Both the position numbers and the translations under genes were made by a program. A stretch of DNA of 64,000 nucleotides from Pseudomonas hamedanensis (lineage in GTDB: Bacteria; Pseudomonadota; Gammaproteobacteria; Pseudomonadales; Pseudomonadaceae), in the NCBI RefSeq assembly GCF_014268595.2, contig NZ_CP077091.1, forward strand, positions 4,818,001 to 4,882,000, read 5' to 3'. Shown in pieces: positions 47,161-55,167 of the stretch (within the stretch, counting starts at the first letter, position 1; each line of letters begins with the position of its first letter). The notes under the pieces are model-generated. The model was not told the DNA's origin, did not search any database, and saw only the letters and a list, made by a program, of their open reading frames with translations.

Positions 47161-47982
47161 CTACTGTTTTGGGGCACTGACAGGTTGTGGTGGCTGTTGC
47201 TGCTGCGCCTTCCAGCGCTCGATGTTGCGTTGCAGCGCGGCTTCCGTCAGTCCGGACGCGGGCAATTCTGTCATCTTTTTTGCCAGCTGTCCGCGCAACC
47301 ACGGATCGTTGCAGGCCGAGTTATGGGAAACCGCGAGGAACAGGCCCGGTCGATCGATCGGTTGTTCGAAGGCCAGCAGGTCCTCGGTCATGCCCAGTGC
47401 CTGCGCGGCGGCCATGCCTGAGTAACGTCCGGCGAGTACATATTCAACTTCGCCCAGCAGCAATTTCTGAAAGGCCTGGGTGAGGTTGGCTGTCCGGGTA
47501 AGGGTCAGATTCTGCTCGGCGAAAGTGCCGAATGCCTGGGTCATTCGAGACTTTTCCGACACACCGCCGGTGTGCCCGCGCAAGTCCATGGCTTCGCCGT
47601 ACAGCAACGTCGAGCCTTTGCGCGTCCACACCAGGTAGTCATTTTCCAGCAACGGCGGATGGATGTAGTCGAGGTTTTCCAGCTCGTTGACGACCAGCGG
47701 CGCGTCGGCCAGCAGGTCCATGCGCCCGCTGCGCACTTCATCGAGGGCTTGCGCGCGTTTGCCGGCATAAAGCAATTCGACCTTGATACCGAGGTCCTTG
47801 GCGACGTGCTGCAACAGATCGGCGCTGGCACCGATCAACAGCTTCGGATTCTGCGGATCCTGCCACAGGTACGGCGGCGCGTCCGGGCTGCCGGTGACGA
47901 CGAGGCGCTCGCACTTGCCGGCGGCCGCGGCCACGCCCGGTAACAGGATCAATCCCAATAACAACCTGCGACGCAGATCCAT
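47161..47982 (-). CDS. Periplasmic solute-binding protein, SBP family 3-like
   Basis: Secreted binding protein of 273 aa with signal peptide MDLRRRLLLGLILLPGVAAAAG. The two-lobed fold is suggested by GASADLLQHVAKDLGIKVEL, SGRMDLLADAPLVVNELENLDYIHP and LLLGEVEYVLAGRYSG. The C-terminus is Gln/Pro-rich (WKAQQQQPPQPVSAPKQ). No ABC permease is nearby; instead it is followed by two envelope lipoproteins, suggesting a sensing or envelope role rather than classical uptake. Ligand unknown. Confidence 0.8.
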   Translation of the reverse strand: MDLRRRLLLGLILLPGVAAAAGKCERLVVTGSPDAPPYLWQDPQNPKLLIGASADLLQHVAKDLGIKVELLYAGKRAQALDEVRSGRMDLLADAPLVVNELENLDYIHPPLLENDYLVWTRKGSTLLYGEAMDLRGHTGGVSEKSRMTQAFGTFAEQNLTLTRTANLTQAFQKLLLGEVEYVLAGRYSGMAAAQALGMTEDLLAFEQPIDRPGLFLAVSHNSACNDPWLRGQLAKKMTELPASGLTEAALQRNIERWKAQQQQPPQPVSAPKQ

Positions 47983-48011
47983 GGCGAAACGCTCCCAGTC
48001 AAATCCGAAAC

Positions 48012-48046
48012 AAAAAAAAGCCCGACCATCAGGCCGGGCTCTTTAT
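48012..48046 (-). terminator. Terminator after etfA
   Basis: AGCCCG-N10-CGGGCT stem with eight A upstream on plus, i.e. a T tract on the minus strand. It lies about 20 bases past the etfA stop. Confidence 0.85.
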
Positions 48047-48062
48047 AAGTGAAGCCGCCGGA

Positions 48063-48992
48063 TTAGACCAGCTTCTCCAGCTCAGGGATTGCTTCGAACA
48101 GATCCGCCACCAGGCCGTAATCGGCCACCTGGAAGATCGGCGCTTCTTCGTCCTTGTTGATCGCCACGATCACTTTGGAGTCTTTCATGCCGGCCAGGTG
48201 CTGGATCGCGCCGGAGATACCGACGGCGATGTACAGCTGAGGCGCAACGATCTTGCCGGTCTGGCCAACCTGCATGTCGTTCGGTACAAAACCTGCGTCG
48301 ACCGCAGCGCGCGAGGCGCCCACAGCAGCGCCGAGCTTGTCGGCCAGCGCGTACAGGTGTTTGAAGTTGTCACCGTTCTGCATGCCGCGACCGCCGGAAA
48401 CGACGATCTTGGCAGCGGTCAGTTCGGGACGATCGGACTTGGCCAGCTCTTCGCTGACGAAGCTCGAAGTACCGGCGTCGTGCGCAGCACCCACGGCTTC
48501 AACGGCCGCCGAACCACCTTCAGCGGCAACCGGGTCGAAACCGGTGGCACGCACGGTGATGACTTTGATTGCGGCAGTCGATTGCACGGTAGCGATGGCG
48601 TTACCGGCGTAGATCGGACGCTTGAAGGTGTCAGCGCTTTCTACCGAGATGATCTCGGAGATCTGATCGACGTCCAGCGCAGCAGCAACGCGCGGCAGGA
48701 TGTTTTTACCGTTGGAGGTGGCGGCGGCCAGGATGTGGCTGTAGCCAGCGCCCAGCTCTGCAACCAGCGGCGCTACGTTTTCCGGCAGCTGGTGCGCGTA
48801 AGCGGCGTTGTCAGCGTTGAGGACTTTGCTCACGCCAGCGATTTTCGCCGCGGCGTCAGCCACTGGGCCTGCGCCCTGACCGGCTACCAGAACGTGGATG
48901 TCGCCGCCAATTTTGGCCGCAGCAGCCACGGTGTTCAGCGTGGCCGGGGCCAGCACTTTGTTGTCGTGTTCAGCGATTACCAAGATAGTCAT
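48063..48992 (-). CDS. etfA: Electron transfer flavoprotein alpha subunit
   Basis: FAD-binding subunit (309 aa) of the ETF that accepts electrons from acyl-CoA and other dehydrogenases and passes them to ETF-ubiquinone oxidoreductase. The FAD-binding C-terminal domain has the signatures [45 protein letters not shown] (split motif) and [22 protein letters not shown]. It starts one base after etfB ends; the pair is one operon, with the divergent ETF-QO gene upstream. Confidence 0.97.
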   Translation of the reverse strand: MTILVIAEHDNKVLAPATLNTVAAAAKIGGDIHVLVAGQGAGPVADAAAKIAGVSKVLNADNAAYAHQLPENVAPLVAELGAGYSHILAAATSNGKNILPRVAAALDVDQISEIISVESADTFKRPIYAGNAIATVQSTAAIKVITVRATGFDPVAAEGGSAAVEAVGAAHDAGTSSFVSEELAKSDRPELTAAKIVVSGGRGMQNGDNFKHLYALADKLGAAVGASRAAVDAGFVPNDMQVGQTGKIVAPQLYIAVGISGAIQHLAGMKDSKVIVAINKDEEAPIFQVADYGLVADLFEAIPELEKLV

Positions 48993-48993
48993 G

Positions 48994-49743
48994 TCAGATT
49001 ACCTTCGCTTCGTTTTTCAGTTTCTCGACCAGTTCAGCCACCGACTTGACCTTGATGCCCGCGCTGCGTGCAGCCGGCGCTTCGACTTTCAGGGTCTTGT
49101 TGGTGGAGGCGGTGGAAACGCCCAAAGCGTCCGGAGTCAGCACTTCGAGAGGCTTCTTCTTGGCTTTCATGATGTTTGGCAGGGACGCGTAGCGCGGCTC
49201 GTTCAAACGCAGGTCGGTGGTGACGATGGCCGGCAGTTTCAGCGAAACGGTCTGCGCGCCGCCGTCGATTTCGCGAGTCACGGCAACGCTGTCGCCAGAG
49301 ACTTCGACTTTCGAGGCGAACGTGCCCTGACCGTAGCCGCTCAGTGCCGCGAGCATCTGGCCGGTCTGGTTGTTGTCGCTGTCGATGGCCTGTTTGCCGA
49401 GGATCACCAGTTGAGGCTGTTCCTTGTCGACCACAGCCTTGAGCAGCTTGGCCACGGCGAGCGAGGTCAGGTCTTCAGCGGATTCGACGAGGATGGCGCG
49501 GTCGGCGCCCAGAGCCAGTGCAGTGCGCAGCTGTTCCTGAGCGGTGGACGGGCCGATGGAGACGACGACGATTTCAGTCGCAACACCTTTTTCTTTCAGG
49601 CGTACGGCTTCTTCCACTGCGATTTCGCAGAACGGGTTCATCGACATCTTGACGTTGGCGAGGTCTACGCCGGAATTGTCCGCCTTGACGCGAACCTTGA
49701 CGTTGTAATCCACAACGCGTTTGACAGCTACAAGAACCTTCAT
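48994..49743 (-). CDS. etfB: Electron transfer flavoprotein beta subunit
   Basis: AMP-binding subunit of ETF, 249 aa. The start [20 protein letters not shown], then [29 protein letters not shown] and the ETF-beta signature-like [19 protein letters not shown] are all as expected. GAGGAATCC precedes the ATG at 49743. It is co-transcribed with etfA. Confidence 0.97.
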   Translation of the reverse strand: MKVLVAVKRVVDYNVKVRVKADNSGVDLANVKMSMNPFCEIAVEEAVRLKEKGVATEIVVVSIGPSTAQEQLRTALALGADRAILVESAEDLTSLAVAKLLKAVVDKEQPQLVILGKQAIDSDNNQTGQMLAALSGYGQGTFASKVEVSGDSVAVTREIDGGAQTVSLKLPAIVTTDLRLNEPRYASLPNIMKAKKKPLEVLTPDALGVSTASTNKTLKVEAPAARSAGIKVKSVAELVEKLKNEAKVI

Positions 49744-49818
49744 GGATTCCTCGTTACTCTCCGGTGAAAAGAAAGTCGCCTAGGCGAACCTGGCGGTTGA
49801 TGCTCATCAGGCTAAAAG

Positions 49819-49989
49819 GGCACCTCTAAAAACGCCGACGGGTCTGCCGGGTGATTGCACGTTACAAAGGCTGATAACCGTTCGTCAGGGGTGACTGAGC
49901 AGTCATCGATCTTCACGCGGTGTAAACTGCGCGCCCAAGCTGCGCTGCGCATCACCTGACGCTGCCTGCGCCCTGTCTTTAGAGGTGCT
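49819..49989. repeat. Element with 11-bp inverted ends (MITE-like)
   Basis: GCACCTCTAAA at 49820-49830 and TTTAGAGGTGC at 49978-49988 are exact inverted repeats, with GGGCACC / GGTGCTC outside them, enclosing about 147 bases. No transposase is present and no clear target duplication is visible. It is unlike the REPIN families in the window. Confidence 0.45.
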
Positions 49990-50122
49990 CTTGAAACCGC
50001 CAGTCTGCTTACGACTAGCGCAAAACCGCCCGTATCTTGACCGGAACACCTATTCCGGTCAATACAGCAAAATGACCATTCATAAGCCGCGCTTCTTTGA
50101 TTTCTCTGGGCTGGAGCCGATT

Positions 50123-50136
50123 CAAACAAACGTTTG
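50123..50136. promoter_or_regulatory. PsrA-like operator (CAAAC-N4-GTTTG)
   Basis: CAAACAAACGTTTG, containing the perfect palindrome ACAAACGTTTGT when extended by one base, fits the C/GAAAC-N2-4-GTTTG/C pattern of the TetR regulator PsrA that senses long-chain fatty acids in Pseudomonas. It ends 2 bases before the -35 box of the promoter at 50139. Confidence 0.6.
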
Positions 50137-50138
50137 TA

Positions 50139-50167
50139 TTGGACGCTGAGAGTGGTGTAGATATAAT
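50139..50167 (+). promoter_or_regulatory. Sigma-70 promoter of the ETF-QO gene
   Basis: TTGGAC (50139-50144), a 17-base spacer and TATAAT (50162-50167). Predicted transcription start near 50174, giving a leader of about 120 bases. Confidence 0.75.
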
Positions 50168-50294
50168 GCGCCGCCTAGAGAGAAAGGTGGATTCGCCAAT
50201 ATTCCCTTTGACGTTAACGTAAAGGCAATACGGATGCGACATCAAACCTCCAAATTAGAAAAAAAACTGTTGAGCCTTGAGTAGGAGATAGCCT

Positions 50295-51959
50295 GTGGAA
50301 CGCGAATACATGGAATTCGACGTCGTCATCGTCGGTGCCGGCCCCGCTGGTCTGTCCGCCGCCTGCCGCTTGAAGCAGAAGGCCGCTGATGCCGGTAAGG
50401 AAATCAGCGTCTGCGTGGTCGAAAAAGGCTCCGAAGTCGGCGCACACATCCTCTCCGGTGCGGTGTTTGAACCGCGCGCTCTGAACGAATTGTTCCCGGA
50501 CTGGAAAGAACTTGGCGCGCCGCTGAACACGCCGGTCGCTCGCGATGACATTTTCGTGCTGAAAAACGCCGAAAGCGCACAGAAAATTCCAGACTTCTTT
50601 GTGCCCAAGACCATGCACAACGAAGGCAACTACATCATTTCCCTGGGCAACCTGTGCCGCTGGCTGGCCCAGCAGGCCGAAAACCTCGGCGTGGAAATCT
50701 ATCCCGGCTTCGCCGCCCAGGAAGCGCTGATCGACGAAAACGGTGTAGTGCGCGGGATCATCACCGGTGATCTGGGCGTCGACCGCGAAGGCAACCCGAA
50801 AGAAGGCCTGTACACCCCGGGCATGGAACTACGCGGCAAGTACACACTGTTCGCTGAAGGCTGCCGTGGCCACATCGGCAAGCAACTGATCAAGCGCTAC
50901 AACCTCGACAGCGATGCCGACGTTCAACACTACGGTATAGGCCTGAAGGAAATCTGGGAAATCGACCCGGCGAAACACCAGCCAGGCCTGGTGGTGCACA
51001 CCGCCGGCTGGCCGCTGGACATCATGGGCACCGAGAACACCGGCGGCTCGTTCCTCTACCACCTGGAAAACAACCAAGTGGTCGTCGGCCTGATCGTTGA
51101 CCTGTCCTACAGCAACACCTACCTGTCGCCGTTCGACGAATTCCAGCGCCTCAAGCATCACCCGGTACTCGCGCAGTATCTGGAAGGCGGCAAGCGCATC
51201 AGCTACGGTGCCCGCGCCATTGCCAAGGGCGGCCTGAACTCGCTGCCGAAAATGGTCTTCAAGGGCGGCGCGCTGATCGGTTGCGACCTCGGCACGCTGA
51301 ACTTCGCCAAGATCAAAGGCAGCCACACCGCAATGAAGTCCGGCATGCTCGCCGCTGAATCGGTCGCTGATGCGCTGTTCGCCGAGCAAGACTGCACAGT
51401 CGAATTGACCACTTATGTCGACGCATTCAAGAACAGCTGGCTGCACGAAGAACTGTTTGCCAGCCGCAACTTCGGCGCGGCGATCCACAAATACGGCGCG
51501 ATCATCGGCGGCGGTTTCAACTGGCTCGACCAGAACATCTTCGGCGGCAAGCTGCCGTTCACCCTGCGCGACACCAAGCCGGACTACGCCTGCCTCAAGC
51601 TGGCGGCCGACTGCAAGAAGATCGATTACCCGAAACCCGACGGCAAGCTGAGCTTCGACAAACTGAGTTCGGTGTTCATCTCCGGCACCAACCACGAAGA
51701 AGAGCAGCCCTGCCACCTGAAGCTGACCGATCCGAGCATTCCGATCAGCAAAAACCTGCCGCTGTACGACGAACCAGCGCAGCGCTACTGCCCGGCCGGC
51801 GTATACGAAGTGATCACCAAGGAAGACGGCGAAAAGCGCTTCCAGATCAACGCCCAGAACTGCGTGCACTGCAAGACCTGTGACATCAAGGACCCTGCGC
51901 AGAACATCACCTGGGTCACGCCGGAAGGTGCTGGTGGACCGACTTACCCGAACATGTAA
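50295..51959 (+). CDS. Electron transfer flavoprotein-ubiquinone oxidoreductase
   Basis: Membrane-associated enzyme (554 aa) moving electrons from ETF to ubiquinone. The FAD-binding motif DVVIVGAGPAGLSAACRLK is at the N-terminus; the ubiquinone-binding region lies in the middle (GGLNSLPKMVFKGGALIG). The C-terminal [4Fe-4S] ligands are CPAGVYE and CVHCKTCDIKDP, followed by QNITWVTPEGAGGP. The start is GTG at 50295 with TAGGAG 7-8 bases upstream, giving MEREYMEFD; an internal ATG at codon 6 is an alternative. It is divergent from etfBA. Confidence 0.96.
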   Translation: MEREYMEFDVVIVGAGPAGLSAACRLKQKAADAGKEISVCVVEKGSEVGAHILSGAVFEPRALNELFPDWKELGAPLNTPVARDDIFVLKNAESAQKIPDFFVPKTMHNEGNYIISLGNLCRWLAQQAENLGVEIYPGFAAQEALIDENGVVRGIITGDLGVDREGNPKEGLYTPGMELRGKYTLFAEGCRGHIGKQLIKRYNLDSDADVQHYGIGLKEIWEIDPAKHQPGLVVHTAGWPLDIMGTENTGGSFLYHLENNQVVVGLIVDLSYSNTYLSPFDEFQRLKHHPVLAQYLEGGKRISYGARAIAKGGLNSLPKMVFKGGALIGCDLGTLNFAKIKGSHTAMKSGMLAAESVADALFAEQDCTVELTTYVDAFKNSWLHEELFASRNFGAAIHKYGAIIGGGFNWLDQNIFGGKLPFTLRDTKPDYACLKLAADCKKIDYPKPDGKLSFDKLSSVFISGTNHEEEQPCHLKLTDPSIPISKNLPLYDEPAQRYCPAGVYEVITKEDGEKRFQINAQNCVHCKTCDIKDPAQNITWVTPEGAGGPTYPNM

Positions 51960-51978
51960 GTCGATGCGCTGAACGAAG

Positions 51979-52003
51979 AGGCTCCCGACATGGGGGCCTT
52001 TTT
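51979..52003 (+). terminator. Terminator after the ETF-QO gene
   Basis: AGGCTCCC-GACAT-GGGGGCCT stem with one G-U pair, followed by TTTTT. Confidence 0.8.
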
Positions 52004-52038
52004 GTTGCCCAAAATTCCTCTGACACCACAAAACAACT

Positions 52039-52125
52039 GTAGGAGTGAGCCTGCTCGCGATAACGGTGTGTCAGCCAGCATCATTGGCACAGACATACCG
52101 CTATCGCGAGCAGGCTCACTCCTAC
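52039..52125. repeat. REPIN, long type
   Basis: Inverted GTAGGAGTGAGCCTGCTCGC units with inner GATAACGGTGTGTCAG and ATACCGCTATC arms, close in sequence to the inner arms at 1930. Confidence 0.9.
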
Positions 52126-52142
52126 AGGGGATCTTCGTCGAC

Positions 52143-53033
52143 TTAGGCGGCGCGTTCGTCTCCCGGGCTACGCTCAAAATAACGTTTGTACTCGCGGCTG
52201 AATTGCGACGTGCTTTGATACCCCACCCGATGCGCCACCTGCGCCACGCCCAGGCCTTCGGCCACCAGCAAGGTCTGCGCCTTGAGCAACCTCAGCCGCT
52301 TCAGATACTGCACCGGCGACAATAACGTGCTGCGTTTGAAATGCTCATGAAACGTCGACACGCTCATGTTCGCGCAACCGGCCAGGGTCTCGACGTTCAA
52401 CGGCTCGGTGTAATGCGCGTGCAGATGGCTGATCGAAGCCGCCACCCGCGCGAACTGCCCCTGCTTTTCCACCAGCGCGCGCAAGACATCCGCCTGCGGC
52501 CCGCGTAGCGCGACGAACAACAACTCGCGCACCCGCGCCGGACCGAGAATCTGACATTCCAGCGGATCGTGCAGGCAACTGAGCAGCCGCTCGACACAGC
52601 CACGCATGTCATCGTCGAGCACCACAGAGGTCATCGATTCTGGCGTCTGCGCCGGGATATGCCGCCCCGGCGCCAGGCCCATCGCCAACACCAACTCACC
52701 GAGCTGGACCCGATCAATTGCCACCGAGACACCGAGCAAGGGTGCGTCGGGCAAGGCAAAGGTTTCGCACTCGAAGGGCACCGGCAGTGCCTGAATCAGG
52801 TAATGCCCGGCGCCATATTCCATGGTCCGCGGGCCGAGGAACGCCAGTTTGCTGCCCTGGGCGATGATCATCAGGCTCGGCTCGTAAATGTGCGGGCCAC
52901 GGGCGACATCGCAACTGGCGCGCAGCACTTGCACGCCGGGCAAGCCGGTCTGGCTGTAACCATCACGCAGCGCCAGCGGTTCGATCAGCGAAACCAGCCG
53001 GGCGTTGGCATCAAGATGACGAGTTAACTGCAT
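52143..53033 (-). CDS. AraC family transcriptional regulator (YqhC-like)
   Basis: Regulator of 296 aa with an AraC_N-type N-terminal domain (YEPSLMIIAQGSKLAFLGPR and HYLIQALPVPFECE) and two C-terminal helix-turn-helix motifs (NVETLAGCANMSVSTFHEHFKR and GVAQVAHRVGYQSTSQFSREYKRYF). It is divergent from the zinc alcohol dehydrogenase, as YqhC is from YqhD in E. coli, so it probably activates that gene in response to an aldehyde or alcohol. The ATG at 53033 is chosen over a TTG at 53051; neither has a strong ribosome binding site. Confidence 0.85.
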   Translation of the reverse strand: MQLTRHLDANARLVSLIEPLALRDGYSQTGLPGVQVLRASCDVARGPHIYEPSLMIIAQGSKLAFLGPRTMEYGAGHYLIQALPVPFECETFALPDAPLLGVSVAIDRVQLGELVLAMGLAPGRHIPAQTPESMTSVVLDDDMRGCVERLLSCLHDPLECQILGPARVRELLFVALRGPQADVLRALVEKQGQFARVAASISHLHAHYTEPLNVETLAGCANMSVSTFHEHFKRSTLLSPVQYLKRLRLLKAQTLLVAEGLGVAQVAHRVGYQSTSQFSREYKRYFERSPGDERAA

Positions 53034-53224
53034 CGAAAAAAGTCTTCGCAAAAATCAGGGAAAAAGGGATGAAAACATCATCGCAGATCCGTTGCCCCCT
53101 GCGACCGTCAAAACCTGCATGCCGGAGAATTAGGCATGAGACCCGGAGGAATCGCCATGGCCGCACGCTCAGTCGGCGCCCAGAATGCACCGCCTCACTT
53201 GTCACTGCTTTTGCGAGGTCACTC

Positions 53225-54277
53225 ATGTACACCGCCATCGGCTATGCCGCCCAATCGGCCACCACACCCCTCGCCCCGATGAAATTCGAACGCCGCAGCC
53301 CACGGGCCGACGACGTGGCGATCGAAATTCTCTACTGCGGCGTCTGCCATTCCGACATCCATCAGGCGCGCAATGAATGGGGAATCGCCGTTTATCCGTT
53401 GATGCCCGGCCACGAGATCGTCGGAAAAGTCACCGCTGTCGGTGCGAATGTCACCCGGCATAAAGTGGGCGATCTGGTCGGTGTTGGCTGCATGGTCGAC
53501 TCTTGCCGCACCTGCGAAGCCTGCCAGTCGAATCTGGAACAATATTGCCTCGAAGGCCCGACCATGACCTACGCCACGCCAGACCGGGTGGACGGCAGCA
53601 ACACCATGGGCGGTTATTCGGACAGCATCGTCGTCAGCGAACACTTTGTGGTGCGCATTCCGGAAAAACTGGCACTGGCCAGCGCCGCGCCGATTCTCTG
53701 CGCCGGCATCACCACCTACTCGCCGCTCAAGCACTACGGTGTCAAAGCGGGCGACAAGGTCGGGATTCTTGGCATGGGTGGTCTGGGCCACATGGGCATC
53801 AAGTTTGCCAAAGCCATGGGCGCGGAAGTGACCCTGTTCACCCGTTCGGCGAGCAAAGCCGAGGAAGGCCGTCGTCAGGGCGCCGATCATGTGATCGTCT
53901 CCACCGACGCCGAGCAAATGAAAGCCGCCGCCGGGTATTTCGACTTCCTGCTCGACACCATTCCGGTGCAGCACGACCTCAATCCGTACCTCGACACCCT
54001 GCGGTTTGACGGCGTGCACATTCTGGTCGGTCTGATCGAGCCAGTTAACCCACCGGTCCACGCCGGCAAACTGGTGATGAGCCGTCGTGTGCTGGCCGGT
54101 TCCCTGATCGGCGGTGTCGCCGAAACCCAGGAAGTGCTGGATTTCTGCGCCGAGCACAACATTACCTGCGACATCGAAATGCTCGACATCCGCCAGATCA
54201 ACGAAGCCTACGCCCGGATGATCGCCGGTGACGTGAAATACCGTTTTGTCATCGACATGGCGACGCTGAAGGCTTAA
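53225..54277 (+). CDS. Zinc-dependent NADP(H) alcohol dehydrogenase (cinnamyl alcohol dehydrogenase type)
   Basis: Medium-chain dehydrogenase/reductase of 350 aa, predicted to reduce aldehydes. The catalytic zinc site has Cys41 in YCGVCHSDIH and the His in PGHEIVG. The structural zinc cysteines are in CMVDSCRTCEACQSNLEQYC. The Rossmann motif is GILGMGGLGHMGIK, and the Ser/Arg residues in FTRSASKAEEG favour NADPH. The ATG at 53225 follows GAGGT; the long open frame from 53069 is an artefact. Likely controlled by the divergent AraC regulator. Confidence 0.92.
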   Translation: MYTAIGYAAQSATTPLAPMKFERRSPRADDVAIEILYCGVCHSDIHQARNEWGIAVYPLMPGHEIVGKVTAVGANVTRHKVGDLVGVGCMVDSCRTCEACQSNLEQYCLEGPTMTYATPDRVDGSNTMGGYSDSIVVSEHFVVRIPEKLALASAAPILCAGITTYSPLKHYGVKAGDKVGILGMGGLGHMGIKFAKAMGAEVTLFTRSASKAEEGRRQGADHVIVSTDAEQMKAAAGYFDFLLDTIPVQHDLNPYLDTLRFDGVHILVGLIEPVNPPVHAGKLVMSRRVLAGSLIGGVAETQEVLDFCAEHNITCDIEMLDIRQINEAYARMIAGDVKYRFVIDMATLKA

Positions 54278-54316
54278 ACCTTCAAGGTTTACACCTTCAA
54301 GACTTACACCTTCAAG
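54278..54316. repeat. 15-bp tandem repeat at the iclR 3' end
   Basis: Units starting ACCTTCAAG at 54278, 54293 and 54308. On the minus strand the unit reads TTGAAGGTGTAA, so Leu-Lys-Val-stop is repeated three times in the same frame: the iclR stop and two further copies beyond it. Confidence 0.7.
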
Positions 54317-55107
54317 CCTAGCTCCGCCGACAGCCGGGTTGTGACCCCTTTAAGCAGGGGAATCAACTCGGCCATCTTTTCCAGCGGCATGTACGGCACG
54401 GTGCTGGCGATACTGATCGCCGCGACAATACCCTTGCTCGCATCGCGAATCGGCGCCGCCACGCAGCGGATCGATGGTTCGTTGTCTTCCAGATCGAACG
54501 CGTAGCCGCCCGCCACGTATTCGGTCATGCGCTGCTCGAGCTGCTCCCACGACTGCTGGGGATGCTGCGGCCAGAACTGACTTTTCCCACCCGCCGGCAG
54601 GCTGATGTCGTACAGCCGTTGCCAATCCTGCGGCGAGTCATCAAGCATCAACGCCTTGCCGATCCCGGTGCGCACCAGCGGCATGCGATGGCCGACCCGT
54701 GAACGCATCTCCGGACCATTGCGTCCAGGATTCTTCAACAGATACAGCACTTCGTCACCTTCGCGGATGCCCAGATGCACGGTGTCGCCGGTCAGCGCCG
54801 ACAACTCGTCAAGGTACGGTCCGGCCAACGTCACCAACGGCAACTCTTCGCGCGCCTGAAAGCCCAGCTCGATCAGCTTCGGCCCGAGCAGATAACCGAT
54901 CTGTGGCACCACACGCAGATAGCGTTCGTCGACCAGGCAACTGGCCAGGCGATGGGTGGTGCTGCGCGTGGTGCCGATCAGCCGGGCAATCTCCTTGAGA
55001 TCACGGGCGCCGCTGGCGACGGCCTGCACCACACCGAGGCCGCGCAGCAGTGTCTGGGTGCCGGTGGGCGCGGCCTCCCTGGTTTTTTCCGGAGCGTCTT
55101 CCTGCAT
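54304..55107 (-). CDS. IclR family transcriptional regulator of the galactonate operon
   Basis: Regulator of 267 aa. The N-terminal winged helix-turn-helix is LLRGLGVVQAVASG, LKEIARLIGTTRSTTHRLASCL; the C-terminal effector domain contains LSALTGDTVHLGIREGDEVLYL and IVAAISIASTVPYMP. It lies at the 3' end of the dgo genes on the same strand, 60 bases after the transporter, so it is likely the local regulator and part of the same transcript. Its likely operator is at 59581-59595. E. coli uses a GntR-type DgoR instead. Confidence 0.87.
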   Translation of the reverse strand: MQEDAPEKTREAAPTGTQTLLRGLGVVQAVASGARDLKEIARLIGTTRSTTHRLASCLVDERYLRVVPQIGYLLGPKLIELGFQAREELPLVTLAGPYLDELSALTGDTVHLGIREGDEVLYLLKNPGRNGPEMRSRVGHRMPLVRTGIGKALMLDDSPQDWQRLYDISLPAGGKSQFWPQHPQQSWEQLEQRMTEYVAGGYAFDLEDNEPSIRCVAAPIRDASKGIVAAISIASTVPYMPLEKMAELIPLLKGVTTRLSAELGLKV

Positions 55108-55167
55108 ATCCAGCCTTTACCGTTGAGCGAGGGAACGGGCGGCATTATGGTCGCCCGATGCTGAGCA

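Larger units (their letters stand above)
49744..50294. other. 551-base divergent control region etfB / ETF-QO
   Basis: No convincing gene. It contains a 171-bp element bounded by 11-bp inverted repeats (49819-49989), a PsrA-like palindrome (50123-50136) and a near-consensus sigma-70 promoter (50139-50167) facing the ETF-QO gene. A 105-codon minus-strand frame across the element has no ribosome binding site or recognisable features. The etfB promoter was not identified. Confidence 0.65.

Noticed and set aside
49812..50129. 105-codon minus-strand frame in the etfB/ETF-QO gap
   Set aside because: No ribosome binding site, no recognisable domain, and it runs across the inverted-repeat element.
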